From the NCBI GenBank assembly GCA_037157565.1, contig JAZHRO010000002.1, forward strand, positions 36,600,501-36,664,500: DNA of 64,000 bases, in the 5' to 3' direction. This DNA is from Thalassia testudinum (taxonomy: Eukaryota; Streptophyta; Magnoliopsida; Alismatales; Hydrocharitaceae). Made by a program: the position numbers and the translations under genes. Below the pieces are notes generated by a model, which saw only the letters and a program-made list of their open reading frames with translations, was not told the origin of the DNA and did no database searches. This document shows positions 44,521-55,494 of this stretch, piece by piece; position 1 is the first letter of the stretch; every line of letters begins with the position of its first letter.

Positions 44521-46415
44521 GGGACACGTTGGCTTCTACCGAAGGTTCATTAAAGACTTTTCCAAGCTTTACAAACCCTTAACCAACCTTCTGGCCAACG
44601 ACGCCATATTCCACATGTCTTCTGATTGCATCCAGGCTTATCACACCCTCTGGGACTTAGTCTCCACAGCACCTGTACTTCAGCCTCCGGACTGGTCCCA
44701 GGACTTTGAGATTATGTGTGATGCGTCAGATTTTTCCATAGGCATTGTCCTGGGACAAAGGCAAGACAAGAAGCCAGTGGTGATCTACTACGCGAGCAAA
44801 ACGTTGGACGAGGCCCAACATAATTATACCGTCACAGAAAAAGAGTTGCTCACTGTAGTATTTGGACTTGAAAAATTCCGCTCATACTTACTGGGATCCC
44901 ACGTGACTATTTACACTGACCATTCAGCCATCCGGTACCTGTTGGCCAAAAAGGACGTAAAGCCCAGGCTCATTAGATGGATCCTGCTTTTGCAGGAATT
45001 TGACCTGGACATCCGAGACAAGGCCGGATCGAAAAATGTGGTGGCTGACCACTTGTCGAGACTTCATCCAGACCACATTGGACCCTCCCTACCTCTATCT
45101 GACGCCATCCCCGATGAACACATTTTGGCTGTGCAAGACAAGAGACTGCCATGGTATGCTGACTACGTCAACTACCTAGTTGTAGGACAAACCCCGCACA
45201 GCTGGTCCAGACAGCAACGGGACAAGTTCTTAGCTGAGGCCAAGCACTATTTCTGGGAGGATCCCATGCTGTTTCGCCTTTGTGCTGACCAGATCATCAT
45301 GAGGTGTATCCCTGAGAACGAAGTTCAGAGTGTGCTTTCCTTCTGTCATGACGAGGCTTGTGGTGGCCACTTCTCTAGAAAGAAACAGCTGCAAAGGTTC
45401 TGCAGTCTGAATTTTACTGGGCGTCTCTTTTTAAGGATGCACACAACCTTGCCAAGACTTGCTCATGCTGCCAAACGCTAGGGACCATGACCAAGAAAGA
45501 TATGATGCCCCTCCAACCCATTTTGATTGTCGAAATCTTCGACGTTTAGGGTATCGATTTTATGGGCCCCTTTCCACCATCCAATAGCTTCAAGTACATC
45601 CTAGTCTCAGTAGACTATGTTTCTAAATGGATTGAAGCCCTCGCCACACTCCGATGCGACCCCAGGACTGTCATGGACTTTGTTAAGCAGAACATCTTTT
45701 CCCCATTTGGAATACCAAAGGCCATGATCAGTGATTGTGGAAGTCATTTTATCCATTCCCAATTTCATGCCCTACTTAGAAAATACAGGGTGAACCACCG
45801 CATTGCTACCCCATATCATCCGCAAACAAATGGGAAGACGGAGGTCTCAAATAGCAAATCAAGAACATTTTACAAAACACTGTGAGACCATTGGTCCACA
45901 CGACTAGATGATGCCCTGTGGGCATACAGGACCGCTTTCAAGACCCCGATAGGCATGTCGTCTTATCGCCTGGTCTTTGGCAATGCCTGCCAACTTCCTG
46001 TCGAATTGGAACACTGGGCTTACTGGGCTGTCAAGCAATGTAACATGGATTCCCAGTTAGCCGATGCATAGAGGACGCTCCAATTATCTGAGCTCGAAGA
46101 AATTCGTTGGGACGCTTTTGAGAATAGTCGACTGTATAAGGAGAAAATGAAAGCCGTCCACGACCGACTTATCCATAGAAAGACCTTTGAGCCTAACTAG
46201 CAAGTCTGGCTGTTCGAAGCCCACCTAAAACTCCTTCTGGGGAAACCCAGGTCCAAATGGACAGGACCATTTTGGGTGGTTAAGACTTACTCTAATGGGG
46301 CGATTGAAATTGCTGATCCAAACATTGGGCACACTTTTACAGTTAATGGTCAAAGATTAAAACACTTCCTAGCCCAGGTTCCCCCAAAGGAGAGTGTCAC
46401 CCTCGTCGAGGGATG
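44521..46415 (+). pseudogene. Gyp-3 RNase H and integrase (frameshifted)
   Basis: A long open frame at 44615-45481 carries complete RNase H ([23 protein letters not shown]) and the start of the integrase zinc domain ([12 protein letters not shown]). One extra base near 45388 shifts the frame; the Cys pair (CSCC) is still coded in the shifted frame near 45465. The integrase core is open at 45562-45885, with [19 protein letters not shown] and NGKTEVSN, so the D,D,E residues are present. A one-base loss near 45855 then shifts the frame again. The C-terminal domain continues with several stops to a TGA near 46413. Confidence 0.88.
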
Positions 46416-46427
46416 ACACGAAGCACC

Positions 46428-48134
46428 TGTAATTTCCCTACCAGGAGGGGGTGACGTAATAATTGCGGAATTGAAATATAAATAATCTCAAAAAATACAA
46501 TCGCACAAAAGGCACAAAGAATTTTAGGTGGAAACCCAAACCGGGTGAAAACCACCACCTAACCCTCTCGAGTTAGGATTTTCCGATCAACCAAGTTGAT
46601 CAAAATCCACTAAACCGAATCACTTTAAAACGAGGGTGATTCAACCTCAATTACAACCACGCTACTTAGACGAGGGTAGCGTACCTCAACCCCTTCTCTT
46701 CACGAGAAGGATTTTGTCTCACGAAGGAGACGGGAATTCGCAAAGCGAATACACAACCAAATAACAAAGATAAAACAAGTAATCCTATAGAGCCAACAAA
46801 GTAATATTTAACCTAAGCTTCTATAGGAAATAGGATGCTTCCCTTTGAAAGGAGTGCGTCGACGACGCAGATGCGTGAGCCACGCGACGGCGCAACGTCG
46901 CTCTCGTGAACAACGGCAGGAGAGCGGGTGCGCAACAGCTTGATGCTCTCAAGATGAAGAATTAGAGCTTTGAGAGCAAGAGAGACACAAAATGGTAGAA
47001 AGTATGTTCCTTAGGTGTGTCTTGTGTTTCTTAGATGTGTGTTTATGTGCAAGAGGTTCCCCTCTATTTATAGAGGCCTTAGGAAGGCTTTGGAAGGCTT
47101 AGAAAAACTTCCATAGCCGTTGGGTACAAAGCCCAAGTGAATCAGCCCGAAATCAGGAACAATCATTGCACTGATAGGCTTATCAGACGTCTAATTCTAG
47201 CATCAGACGTCTGGAAGATCACTTTAAGACGTCTAAAAATAAGGTCAGACGTCTGATTTTGGATGGGTCCCTTTTTGACTTGAATCAGATCTAAATAGGG
47301 TTCTAGCGCAAGTCCATCAGACGACATACATGACGTCTGGCACTATGTCTGGACGTCTGGAAACCTACTTTTTCTGTGGGAATGGATTTCCAAACGTTGC
47401 AATGGCTAGAAAATCTCTGAGAAGAGATTTTGGGTCAGCCGAGGCAAAACGATCATCTATCAGACGTCTGGAAAGGCCTAAGGACGTCTGATAAGGCTCT
47501 AACGGTCATATCCTTGAGTGTTTGTTGAGCCAGCCAACGGTCCACTAATTGGATGTCTGGCAAAGTCATCAAACGTCTTCTAAGACATCTGGACTAAGGT
47601 CTGGATGTCTGATTTCATCAGACAGAACTACCAAGTCCAGCCTAAATGTTTATCAAACGTCTGAATCAACAGTCAGACGTCTTAAAACACATTATCAGAC
47701 GTCTGATATTGGAATTAGACGTCTGGAAATGCTGTTTGAACCCTATATTGGTTTTCTAAGTTCTCTACAGAAAACCTAAGTATCGTAGGGTTGTGCCGGT
47801 ATTCGTAGGACTACTGTTAGGGTACTTTGAGGCTCTTTAACATAATTTTCTAAGGAAATAAAGAGCAAGAAAATAACGACAAATGTACATGAAAGGAATA
47901 AAAAGAATTCTATCCTATTCTTCTTGTCCTTCCATCTTCAATCTATTGCTCCTCGCGAATCTTCTCTGTTCTCCGTCAAGCTCCTCCAATCCTGTCCTGG
48001 ATGCGTGCTCGAATTTCGTCTAAACACGTCTACATTTGCAATTGACCTGAAATCTAAGACTCAAAGTGTAAATGTTAAATAACACGTATTTTGTTATCAT
48101 CAAAATAAATGACCGTGGTGTTCTAGTACCAACA
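46428..48134 (-). mobile_element. sLTR-C: copia-like solo LTR in the Gyp-3 3' UTR
   Basis: 1707 bp, plus-strand ends TGTAATTTCC and GTACCAACA, flanked by GCACC at 46423-46427 and 48135-48139. Read on the minus strand it begins TGTTGGTACTAG and soon has TTTTGATGATAACAAAA, a start typical of plant Ty1/copia LTRs of the SIRE/Maximus kind (inference from ends only). The minus-strand TATA box CTATAAATAG lies within a perfect 16-bp inverted repeat (47061-47076). Four exact CAGACGTCTG palindromes (47204, 47246, 47461, 47696) and many variants fill 47180-47730. No internal genes. Confidence 0.9.
47061..47076 (-). promoter_or_regulatory. sLTR-C TATA box in a 7-bp arm inverted repeat
   Basis: CCTCTATTTATAGAGG: arms CCTCTAT and ATAGAGG around TT. 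The minus strand reads CTATAAATAG, oriented with the LTR. Confidence 0.7.
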
Positions 48135-48139
48135 GCACC

Positions 48140-49023
48140 GCCCAGCTAGAGGCGTTAAACTCAGCGCTTCCTTGGAGGCAACCCAAAGGATTTAGACTGA
48201 TCCGATATTTTACGTCACTCAGGTACTATCTTTTTGAACCCCTATGCATCCATGTATTTGCCAATGAGGACATTGTCCAACTTAAGCATGGGGATGGTAA
48301 ATTTCACGATCCTGAGCTCATTTAATCAGTCTGAATAAAATAAAATTAAAAAAAAATTGAATTTAGGAAGAAACTTAGGCATTAGAAACTTGTCAATAGT
48401 GGGAAATAATAAAAAAAGAACTTAAACACTTAGACTTTTCAGGCCTTCAGGCTTAATCAGCCCTAGTGCTCGTTAAAATATGGATTTAGCTTCAAATCCT
48501 TGCAACTTTAAGCTATTCTAATCTACCTACTAAATAAGGTGATAAGTACACGACTTATCAGCTCACCCTCTAACACAGAAAGCTACCAATCGAACAAATA
48601 CACCTTCAGGCAAATATATTTCCTCTTCCGGTCACCTAGGGGCGTAGAAACCCGAAGTCTGTTTGAATTACTATCGAGTGAGTCTATCAAAATCTTCACA
48701 CCAAGATGCTTAGCACTTAGGGTTTTGACCGAGTTTTGGGTGGGTTGGGTAGCCGTAAAAAGTTACCAACCCACTCTGAATTCCAAATAAATATATATAT
48801 ACATATACATATGTATAGTTATATACATTAAAGCAAGGATTCGAGCGATTCGTATTTTGGCAGACACTCGGGCACTACTTAGTCTTTGTAGATTAAGATC
48901 TTAGTATATTTCCTCCTATTGACAAGTGACGAAGTGTTTAAGCAATTACTTCTTAAATTCTGACAGAAAATAAAGGCTAGAATAAACCTTGCTAGGGACT
49001 AGCAAGGAGTAAGCATGGGGGTA
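48140..49023 (+). other. Gyp-3 3' untranslated region and polypurine tract
   Basis: Collinear with the Gyp-2 3' UTR but shorter, lacking its 59-bp repeats. No ORF with similarity. AAGCATGGGGATGG lies near 48284; AAGCATGGGGGTA (49011-49023) abuts the 3' LTR as the likely polypurine tract. Confidence 0.75.
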
Positions 49024-50436
49024 TGATAACACTGCATATGGGGGTGATAATTATGTTAAATAGGGCCCATTTTAAGAATAAAAGGCACAACATAAGTAGA
49101 ATGGGAGCATTGCATGCATCATATACCAATATTGCTTATAAAACTATGTTAACGGCCATTTGTGTAAGCACTTGTCAAAGCAGGCCTCAGATGAGCAATC
49201 GGACCGCACGGATGGATTCAGAACAACGAACGGAGTCCAACGGACTCAAAATCGGCCAAATCCAACATTTGAAGCTCCTATAATGGGCCCAAGAAGTTCT
49301 GATCGTTGATCTGATGATCAACGGCCCTCGTTGAGCCATGTGGCACCCGCTCACCGCGCGCCACTTCCACCTTCAGCCGGAGATCAAATCTCAGCTGTCG
49401 ATCTCTGATCAGACGGCCGAGAGCCGCGCGCACGCCTGCGGTCACCGCGACAAAGCAGTAGGCGTGGCTCAGCGGTTAACGCGCATGCCCGCACACACAC
49501 GATGCGGGTTCGAGCCGAGCGGTGCGGGAATTTGAAAGCAGCGAGGTGCGCAGATAAAATTTAGTCGTAGATCAGCGCTTGGACGGTGGCGATAGCGCCA
49601 CGCGACGTGCCCTCAGGTGGCGATTGGCCATGCGCGCGTGCACTCCAAACGACGATGCCCGCGTGCATGCACGCTCAAGGCGCGATCCAAGCGCACCCGG
49701 GGGAGGATCTCAGCCGTCCGATCTTCGATCGGACAACTGTCATGCCGCGCCCACGGATCGAGCGCGAAGAAGAACGGCGCGGGCGTGCGACCGGAGGGCT
49801 GGGGGCTTCACCGACGCTTTTGGAAGGGTTTTAGCGACATCCTGGACGTCGCTAAAACCCCTTCTTCTTTTAGAAAGCCCTTCTCCCTATTTAAACCCCC
49901 TCCAACCACTCATTCAAGGCATTCACTTCCCTTGCAACTACTCTACCCCTTTCTTAGCTAGCTTTATGCCCGCTTGTAATCGCCGGAGAGATGAGCCACC
50001 GATGGAGCCTTCTCCACCACTGTGGCTGCCTCGCCGCTCTCCCCCTCTCTCTCCCTTCCTCTCTTTTATGCTTTCTTTTGCCTATGTTTAAGCATGTATC
50101 TAATGTTGTAATCTGTGAACTACAGCTGCATGATTAATGAAGTTATTTTCCACTCAGTTGTTTACTTTATTTCCTATCCAAATTGCATGTTAAAGAAAGA
50201 AACGACTCTAACCCTAATCTCTCTCTCTCTCTATCTGTCTCTCTCTCGCTTTTCAACCGCATCTTTTCGCAAGCAAAACTCTGTGATTTCCGTGACAACA
50301 AGTGATAAGCAAAATCCAGTTTTCACGCCTCCCTGAGACCGACACTCGGACTCACCTCCGTTTCTTTACTTTAAAACCGACATTGCAAGTGCGACTATAA
50401 CGACACTTCTTAACACACACACATGAGCGCACGTCA
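49024..50436 (+). repeat. Gyp-3 3' LTR (1413 bp)
   Basis: Repeats 38263-39667. It keeps A box TGGCTCAGCGGT (49465-49476), B box GGTTCGAGCC (49507-49516), the hairpin GTCCGATC-TTC-GATCGGAC (49716-49734), the 13-bp arms (49826-49838 and 49848-49860) and TATA box (49888-49895). Confidence 0.92.
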
Positions 50437-50744
50437 TTCCTTATTTAGCTATTATCTCTCTCTTGTTATCAAGTCTTCCTTAGCTTAAGTTGCATAAATG
50501 CCATGGCTTAAAAGAACTCTAACCCTACTCTCTTTCTCTCTTTCTCTCTCCCTACTTGCTTTTCTCCCGCATTTTCTCGCAAGCAAAAACCCGCCATTTC
50601 CATGACACTAAGTGGCAGAAAAACTTGATTTTCACCCCTTCGTGTGTTCAACACTCGAACTCACGTCTGTTTCTTTATTTAAAATTGACATAGCGAACGC
50701 GAACTACAACGACCCTTTTAAATAAACATGTTCGTAGTGTGTCA
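50437..50744 (+). repeat. Gyp-2 3' LTR, right fragment
   Basis: Begins with the Gyp-3 duplication TTCCT and continues TTATTTAGCTATTATC, as in the Gyp-2 5' LTR from about 23967 on. Ends GTGTCA, followed by ACCAC. Confidence 0.9.
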
Positions 50745-50976
50745 ACCACTTCTTGGTCTTTAATTATTAATTAACCTCTAATTAACCCCTCGGTGACTCC
50801 ATGGTTAATCTACATTTGTGATATGTTGTTAAAACAGTAGAATTAACCTTGTTTTATTATTTTCTTCTCAAAACAAATTAGAGTGGAATTATATGCGATC
50901 ATTTAGGAGAATTTTATCTCTTGATTCTGACTAAATCAAGTTAATTATGGTGAACGATGACGTTACCATCAAGAGG

Positions 50977-51960
50977 GTGCCTGGATTCCTATATTGATCC
51001 TGGATAAGATTCAAGCCATATGCTCGAACTTCCTCTAGGACTGTAAGCATCCCACAATCGCCTAGGGTAACCTATGCTACCCCAAGGAGAAAGGGGACCT
51101 GGGGTTGAGAGATCTAAGGACTTTGTGGTAGAATTTTCTGATTAAATGGATTTGGAGTTTGTTGAACAGCTAAGAAGACTCCATTTAGGCTTATTAGATG
51201 AGGGATCACTATTTGAGGGGGGACTCTTTGTGGTGCTACCATTGCTATAATGGATTCAAAGATTTGGATGGCCATTCTTTGAGTAAGGCATGAGGCGCTA
51301 AGGGGTAACTCCGCTGACCCTAATGAAGGTTGGTTATGAGAGGCTCGAAAGGTCGTGGTGCTTAAGACCCCTACTGTTTACAAGTTGGTGCGGCCTCGCT
51401 TGGGCTTTGTATGTTGGTGGGGCATCATTTGGTTCCCAAGATGTGTTAAAGGTTTGCTTGTTGTGCATTTCACACTCTTTGGGGTCGGTTGCCCATGCTC
51501 TATTGGTTATCCCAATGGACAGAGTTTTCTAGCAAGCTTTGCTACCTATGTAAGGAGTGATGAATCACATCATCAAATGCCATTACTCTGCCAACATTTG
51601 GGACAGATGTAGGCTCATATTGGGTTTCCAAGCTAGTGGGCCCGACCCCTAAGAAGATGCATTGGAAGAGATTAAAGGTTTGCCAAGGAAGTTCCCCCTT
51701 GGCATGCTAGTGTGCCAAGTCTTTGTGGCTGCAATCTAGTGGATTTGCCACTCCAGAAACCAGACTTGGGTGGAAGGGGTCAAACCTCACCATGACAAAG
51801 CATTCTATAGCTTGGAGATCAATGTGTGCATATCGCTGCATAATGTTACCTTCAAGTATGTTTCCCCACACATAAGGATTTTGCTGCATTATGCAGCTAT
51901 TTTGTGGGGGTTTCTGTGTAGCTGGGGTTACCCCCTGGTCGTCGAGTACCAGATTACACT
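50977..51960 (+). pseudogene. LINE-b ORF2, region after the reverse transcriptase
   Basis: Coding similarity returns with ILDKIQAICSNFL, then YPKEKGDLGLRDLRTL and IKWIWSLLN, the standard stretch following the RT domain of plant L1 elements. Later sequence has traces of the C-terminal zinc-binding region, but more than ten stops and shifts make domain edges uncertain. A poly(A) end was not found. The boundary with X3-like sequence near 51960 is approximate. Confidence 0.65.
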
Positions 51961-52768
51961 AAAAAGGTTGATTTAAGTGTCATTGTTGTACTATATTTGT
52001 TACAAATACAAACCGATGTCGCATCATTTTTATTTAATTATAATTTTTACTAGTTTGTTTCCATATCATTCACTGGAAGGCAGTTATTAATATACATCAC
52101 TCTCTAAGTCTAAAAATGTTCTTTTATTCCAAAAATGTTAATTTTATTTACAAGATGAATGAATGAATCAATAAATGAAAGAATTGGTTAATTATTTACA
52201 AAAGAATCAATTAATATGTATTACAATGCCTGAAACAAATGTACAATTAATATGCATCAAAAATTGGATAATACTACCTTATGTCAATTATATAGAACCA
52301 ATATAAGTAATACCTAAATGTAGGTACAAAAATAGCTACTAATATCTATTATACTAAATTATAATAACATACTAATATCTATAGTGACATATATTACATA
52401 TACAATATCATATACATGCGTCATTGAATCCTTAGTAACATATATACCTAACCTAAGGTAAAAATTGCTACATATACTGATATATAAGTATATCTACAGT
52501 GACATATATATCTATCACAAAAGCTCTAATGTTATTTATATACATATATGTGCTCAAACAATACGTATACACCACTATTCTACTCTACTTATATATATAT
52601 ACACTGTACATACATACTCGTATACCTTTTATTTATTATACATATACATATATATACACGTCTACCACATACATATAATATGTACTAAAATATATATACG
52701 TACATAGTATACACACACAACACATACACAGAGTATACACTATGCACAGGCACACTACACTCAACCCT

Positions 52769-55494
52769 TGTTATGACCCGGTTCCCGGATCCCTACAGGA
52801 CCCAAGACCAGCTCGCCTCGACTAATCCCAAGACCTAGACGTCCAATGAGAAGTAACCAAAACTAGGAAAATAAAACACATTCACACATGCAATATAACT
52901 AAACAGAAGGAAAAAGGAAACAGTAAAGGAAAGTAGAACAACTGTCTCAAACATAGTACATGCCACCACAACAACAACAGAAAACAAAAAGTAACGAGAG
53001 CAGTAATTTTAAAGTCTAGTACTCACAACTATAGCAGAAACAAAAGAGCTGAAAAGAAAACTACTACGGCTTGGCTTAGCTGGGCCCAGCTCTCTCTACA
53101 GTCGGAAACTCGGGCTGCTCAACTCCTAGTCCCAAGCAGGGTTACAAAAAGATGAAGTCAGCGAACGCTAAGTAGAGTGGTGTTTACATTATTTATGTGC
53201 AAGTAAAGTAAAAACAATAAGCAGGTTTTATTCTCATTTCTATTTATCTCATTTAGGTATTTCTAGTTCATCTATTTCTCCAAGTATCGAAGTATTTCTT
53301 GATCTTTCTTGTTCCTCATGGGAACGATCTTGATTGCAGCCTTTTCCGTGGAGTAGTACGTACACGTGGTGCTCTCCTGGCCAGGAGAGTCTCCCGCGAT
53401 AATCCTACACCCAATCAACCACCCCGAGGTCACTATTGAGATATAGCAGTGACTACAGCATGCATGATAAGCACACAGGTAGCTACCCCTCACTGACATG
53501 CGATCAGTCGTTTCTGCTAGCGGGTACGCCCAAAGTACAACATGGAACAGTATAGGGCCTTTCCCTCTCAAAACAGGGGTCTCGCCCCATATAACCAAAT
53601 AGGGAACTCGCCACTCCACAGTCCGCGTACCCTCGTCTGACTACCCCGATTTGCCCAGCGGGCCTAACAAAGTCAGTGTATGGTGGCTAGCTTAACCCTG
53701 GGCCCCGTGAGGTGGCTAGCTCCCTTCCTACACTAGTAGCTCACCTCGGTACCATGTACGCAAGGGCCAACAGGAGTCGGTATAGAGTGTCTAGTCCTAC
53801 CCCGGGTCTCAACCCAAGAGGTGGCTGACTCCCTCTCTACACTAAAATGGGCAATTACTCTCCTTGGTACCGTGTACACAAAGGCCAGCTCACCTCCCGT
53901 CTACATTCCAAATACCTTTCATACACAGGAGTTCTACTCCTAATTCCCCATAGGGTTCATGCTCGTATTCATCTCATTTATCCATATTCAGATCTCATGT
54001 TTCATAACTCGCTCCTCATCCATATACAGGCAGCTCGTGTTTTCATAATTCAAATCTCAATCGTATACATGCAGCTTGTGGTTTCAGAGTTTAATTTCTC
54101 ATTCACATACAAGCAGCTCATATTTTAACATGCATCTCATAATTACACTAATACCAATTGCTAGCAATTTATTTTAACCATGCACTCAAGTAAACAGTAC
54201 AGCTTAAAACAGGCTCATACGTTTCTACCCTAGGGTTCATTCCACATCTTAGAGATCTGTTCAATTATTCCAAACAAGTACATTCTTATTTAAATATTAA
54301 CAACTGAATTAAACCACTCTACCGAGTATCACGGGAGGAATGGGGGCTTGCACCGCAGATCTTGTCATCTCCGTGAGCCCCGAACACGCCACCGGCTAGT
54401 AACCTGTACCAACGACTAATTTACATCAAATGGGCTCAAAATAGTAGATACTCGACACGAACACGTAAAGAAACTCGAGTGGAATATAGCGGTACTTCGT
54501 TTGCGGAAATCCAATTCCGTTTGGGCCCTAAACGGCCCAAAAATACAGTTACTGCCCAAAATTAGACGTCTGGGACTAGTCTTAGACATCTTAAAAGGCG
54601 TCAGATCTCACCTTACACTTTCTGCGGCTGCTTCAGACGTCCCGACTCCCTTCGCGACCATATAGGGGCAGCTTTAGACGTCAGACAAAGCCTCCGGTCA
54701 TTTGGAAGTACCTCCGGACATCTAGCGACGTGATCAAACATCCAAAAGTACTTGGAAAAGTGCACCGCGCACCTTCCCAAAGCCCTCACTTGCATACGGA
54801 AATCGCAGGAACAATTTGAGGCCAACATCTCCTGTGCTACAATCTGTATGGAGGAAAGTAGCGTAGGAAGATACGTACCTCGCGCGATATTGTGCTTTCA
54901 GATGTCCGGCTTCAGCTCCGGACGTCCTGATACCTCTCCTAATGTCTAATACTGGAAAACTTCCAGTACCAGAACCTCCTTCGCGACGCTCCTCTCCTCG
55001 CAACGCTGCTCGCAGTGCACCACAGCAGCTTTAGCAGTTGTAGAGGGCCAGGAGGCTGCCTAACTGAGCCCCTCCTCCTCGCGCGCATGCCTACCGCCGG
55101 CTGTGCGAGCTTCGCTGAGCTTCCGAAGGTCCTCTGACCTTCTCCTCCTCTCTTACACCCTTCCTTCCTCTCTCCCTCTCGTTCTCCCTTGCCCGCCCTC
55201 TCTCTCGTCCCTCTCATTCTCCCTTGCCATGGCCGCAAGAGGGAGACACTAGAGGTGATGGTGGCTGGAGAATGGTGTGACGGTGGCGAGAAGTGGAGAG
55301 GGGGGGTTAAATAGAGTGGATTTAGGGTTTAAGGGGTGAGGGGTGTGGAGGAGAGAGAAGCTCTGCGCGCCACTTGCGCGTAGAGTGCAAAGGAACATAC
55401 GAAAATTCCACTTTCAGACATCTGAGCTTGTGTCCAGATGTTTGACCGAAACTCCAGATATCTTATCCGACTAAACAGGCAACAAGTCATTTCA
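52769..55494 (-). mobile_element. S3: solo LTR of family S in X3
   Basis: About 2726 bp from TGTTATGACCC to GTCATTTCA, flanked by ACCCT (52764-52768) and ACACT (55495-55499), one mismatch. Similar along its length to S1, S2 and S4, including the ACCCCGGGTC-type middle part and the GAATGGGGGCT stretch near 54340. Only decayed palindromes remain (TAGACGTCTG near 54564, CAGACATCTG near 55417). It looks like the oldest S copy. No internal region. Confidence 0.85.

Larger units (their letters stand above)
38263..50436 (+). mobile_element. Gyp-3: Athila-like Ty3/gypsy element nested in the Gyp-2 3' LTR
   Basis: 12,174 bp including sLTR-C. LTRs are 38263-39667 and 49024-50436 and both run TGATAACACTGCAT to ACGTCA. 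The flanks are TTCCT on both sides (38258-38262, 50437-50441), and the Gyp-2 5' LTR shows the empty site near 23967. Comparing the first 230 bp by eye, the LTRs differ at roughly 16 positions, so it is not a fresh insertion. Gag, protease, RT, RNase H and integrase are in the same order as Gyp-2 but better preserved. It inserted into an LTR of its own sister subfamily. Confidence 0.93.
22686..50744 (+). mobile_element. Gyp-2: Athila-like Ty3/gypsy element, complete in outline, with nested insertions
   Basis: 5' LTR 22686-24279, PBS 24285-24302, leader, gag 28261-30301, protease-RT 30311-32105, RNase H-integrase 34780-36507, 3' UTR to 37864, and a 3' LTR split into 37865-38262 and 50437-50744 by Gyp-3. 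S1 (24941-27700) sits in the leader and S2 (32106-34774) between RT and RNase H. Flanking 5-mers are CCCAC (22681-22685) and ACCAC (50745-50749), one mismatch. RT wording (VFGNSFDH, NLVLSWEKSHFMVQEGIVL) is typical of Athila. No env-like ORF follows integrase. All genes carry stops or frameshifts. Confidence 0.88.
20222..50971 (-). mobile_element. sLTR-E: probable minus-strand solo LTR in LINE-b, split by Gyp-2
   Basis: Its own sequence is 20222-22685 and 50745-50971, about 2.7 kb. The plus-strand ends are TGTTGAAAGAG and GTTACCATCA (TG...CA). They are flanked by AGGGG (20217-20221) and AGAGG (50972-50976), a 5-bp duplication with one mismatch. LINE-b coding sequence is lost at the left end and recovered just after the right end. 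A minus-strand TATA-like box lies at 21963-21971. There are no coding domains, PBS or internal region, hence solo LTR. Boundaries depend on the imperfect duplication and could move by tens of bases. Confidence 0.5.
17057..51960 (+). mobile_element. LINE-b: old, heavily broken L1-type LINE that hosts the middle block
   Basis: Plus-strand LINE coding sequence is present at 17057-20221 and resumes at 50977-51960. Between the two parts lies the nested block sLTR-E/Gyp-2/Gyp-3. The first part holds the end of ORF1, the endonuclease and most of RT. The second part holds the region after RT (ILDKIQAICSNFL and following). Its 5' end appears interrupted by Gyp-1, so the missing start of ORF1 would be left of the window. 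The 3' end is unclear because X3-like sequence begins near 51960. Many stops and frameshifts make it the most decayed coding element here, consistent with its position as outermost host. Confidence 0.7.

Noticed and set aside
52320..52740. A CRISPR-like or satellite array
   Set aside because: The periodicity is just degenerate TA/CA microsatellite sequence with no conserved repeat-spacer pattern.
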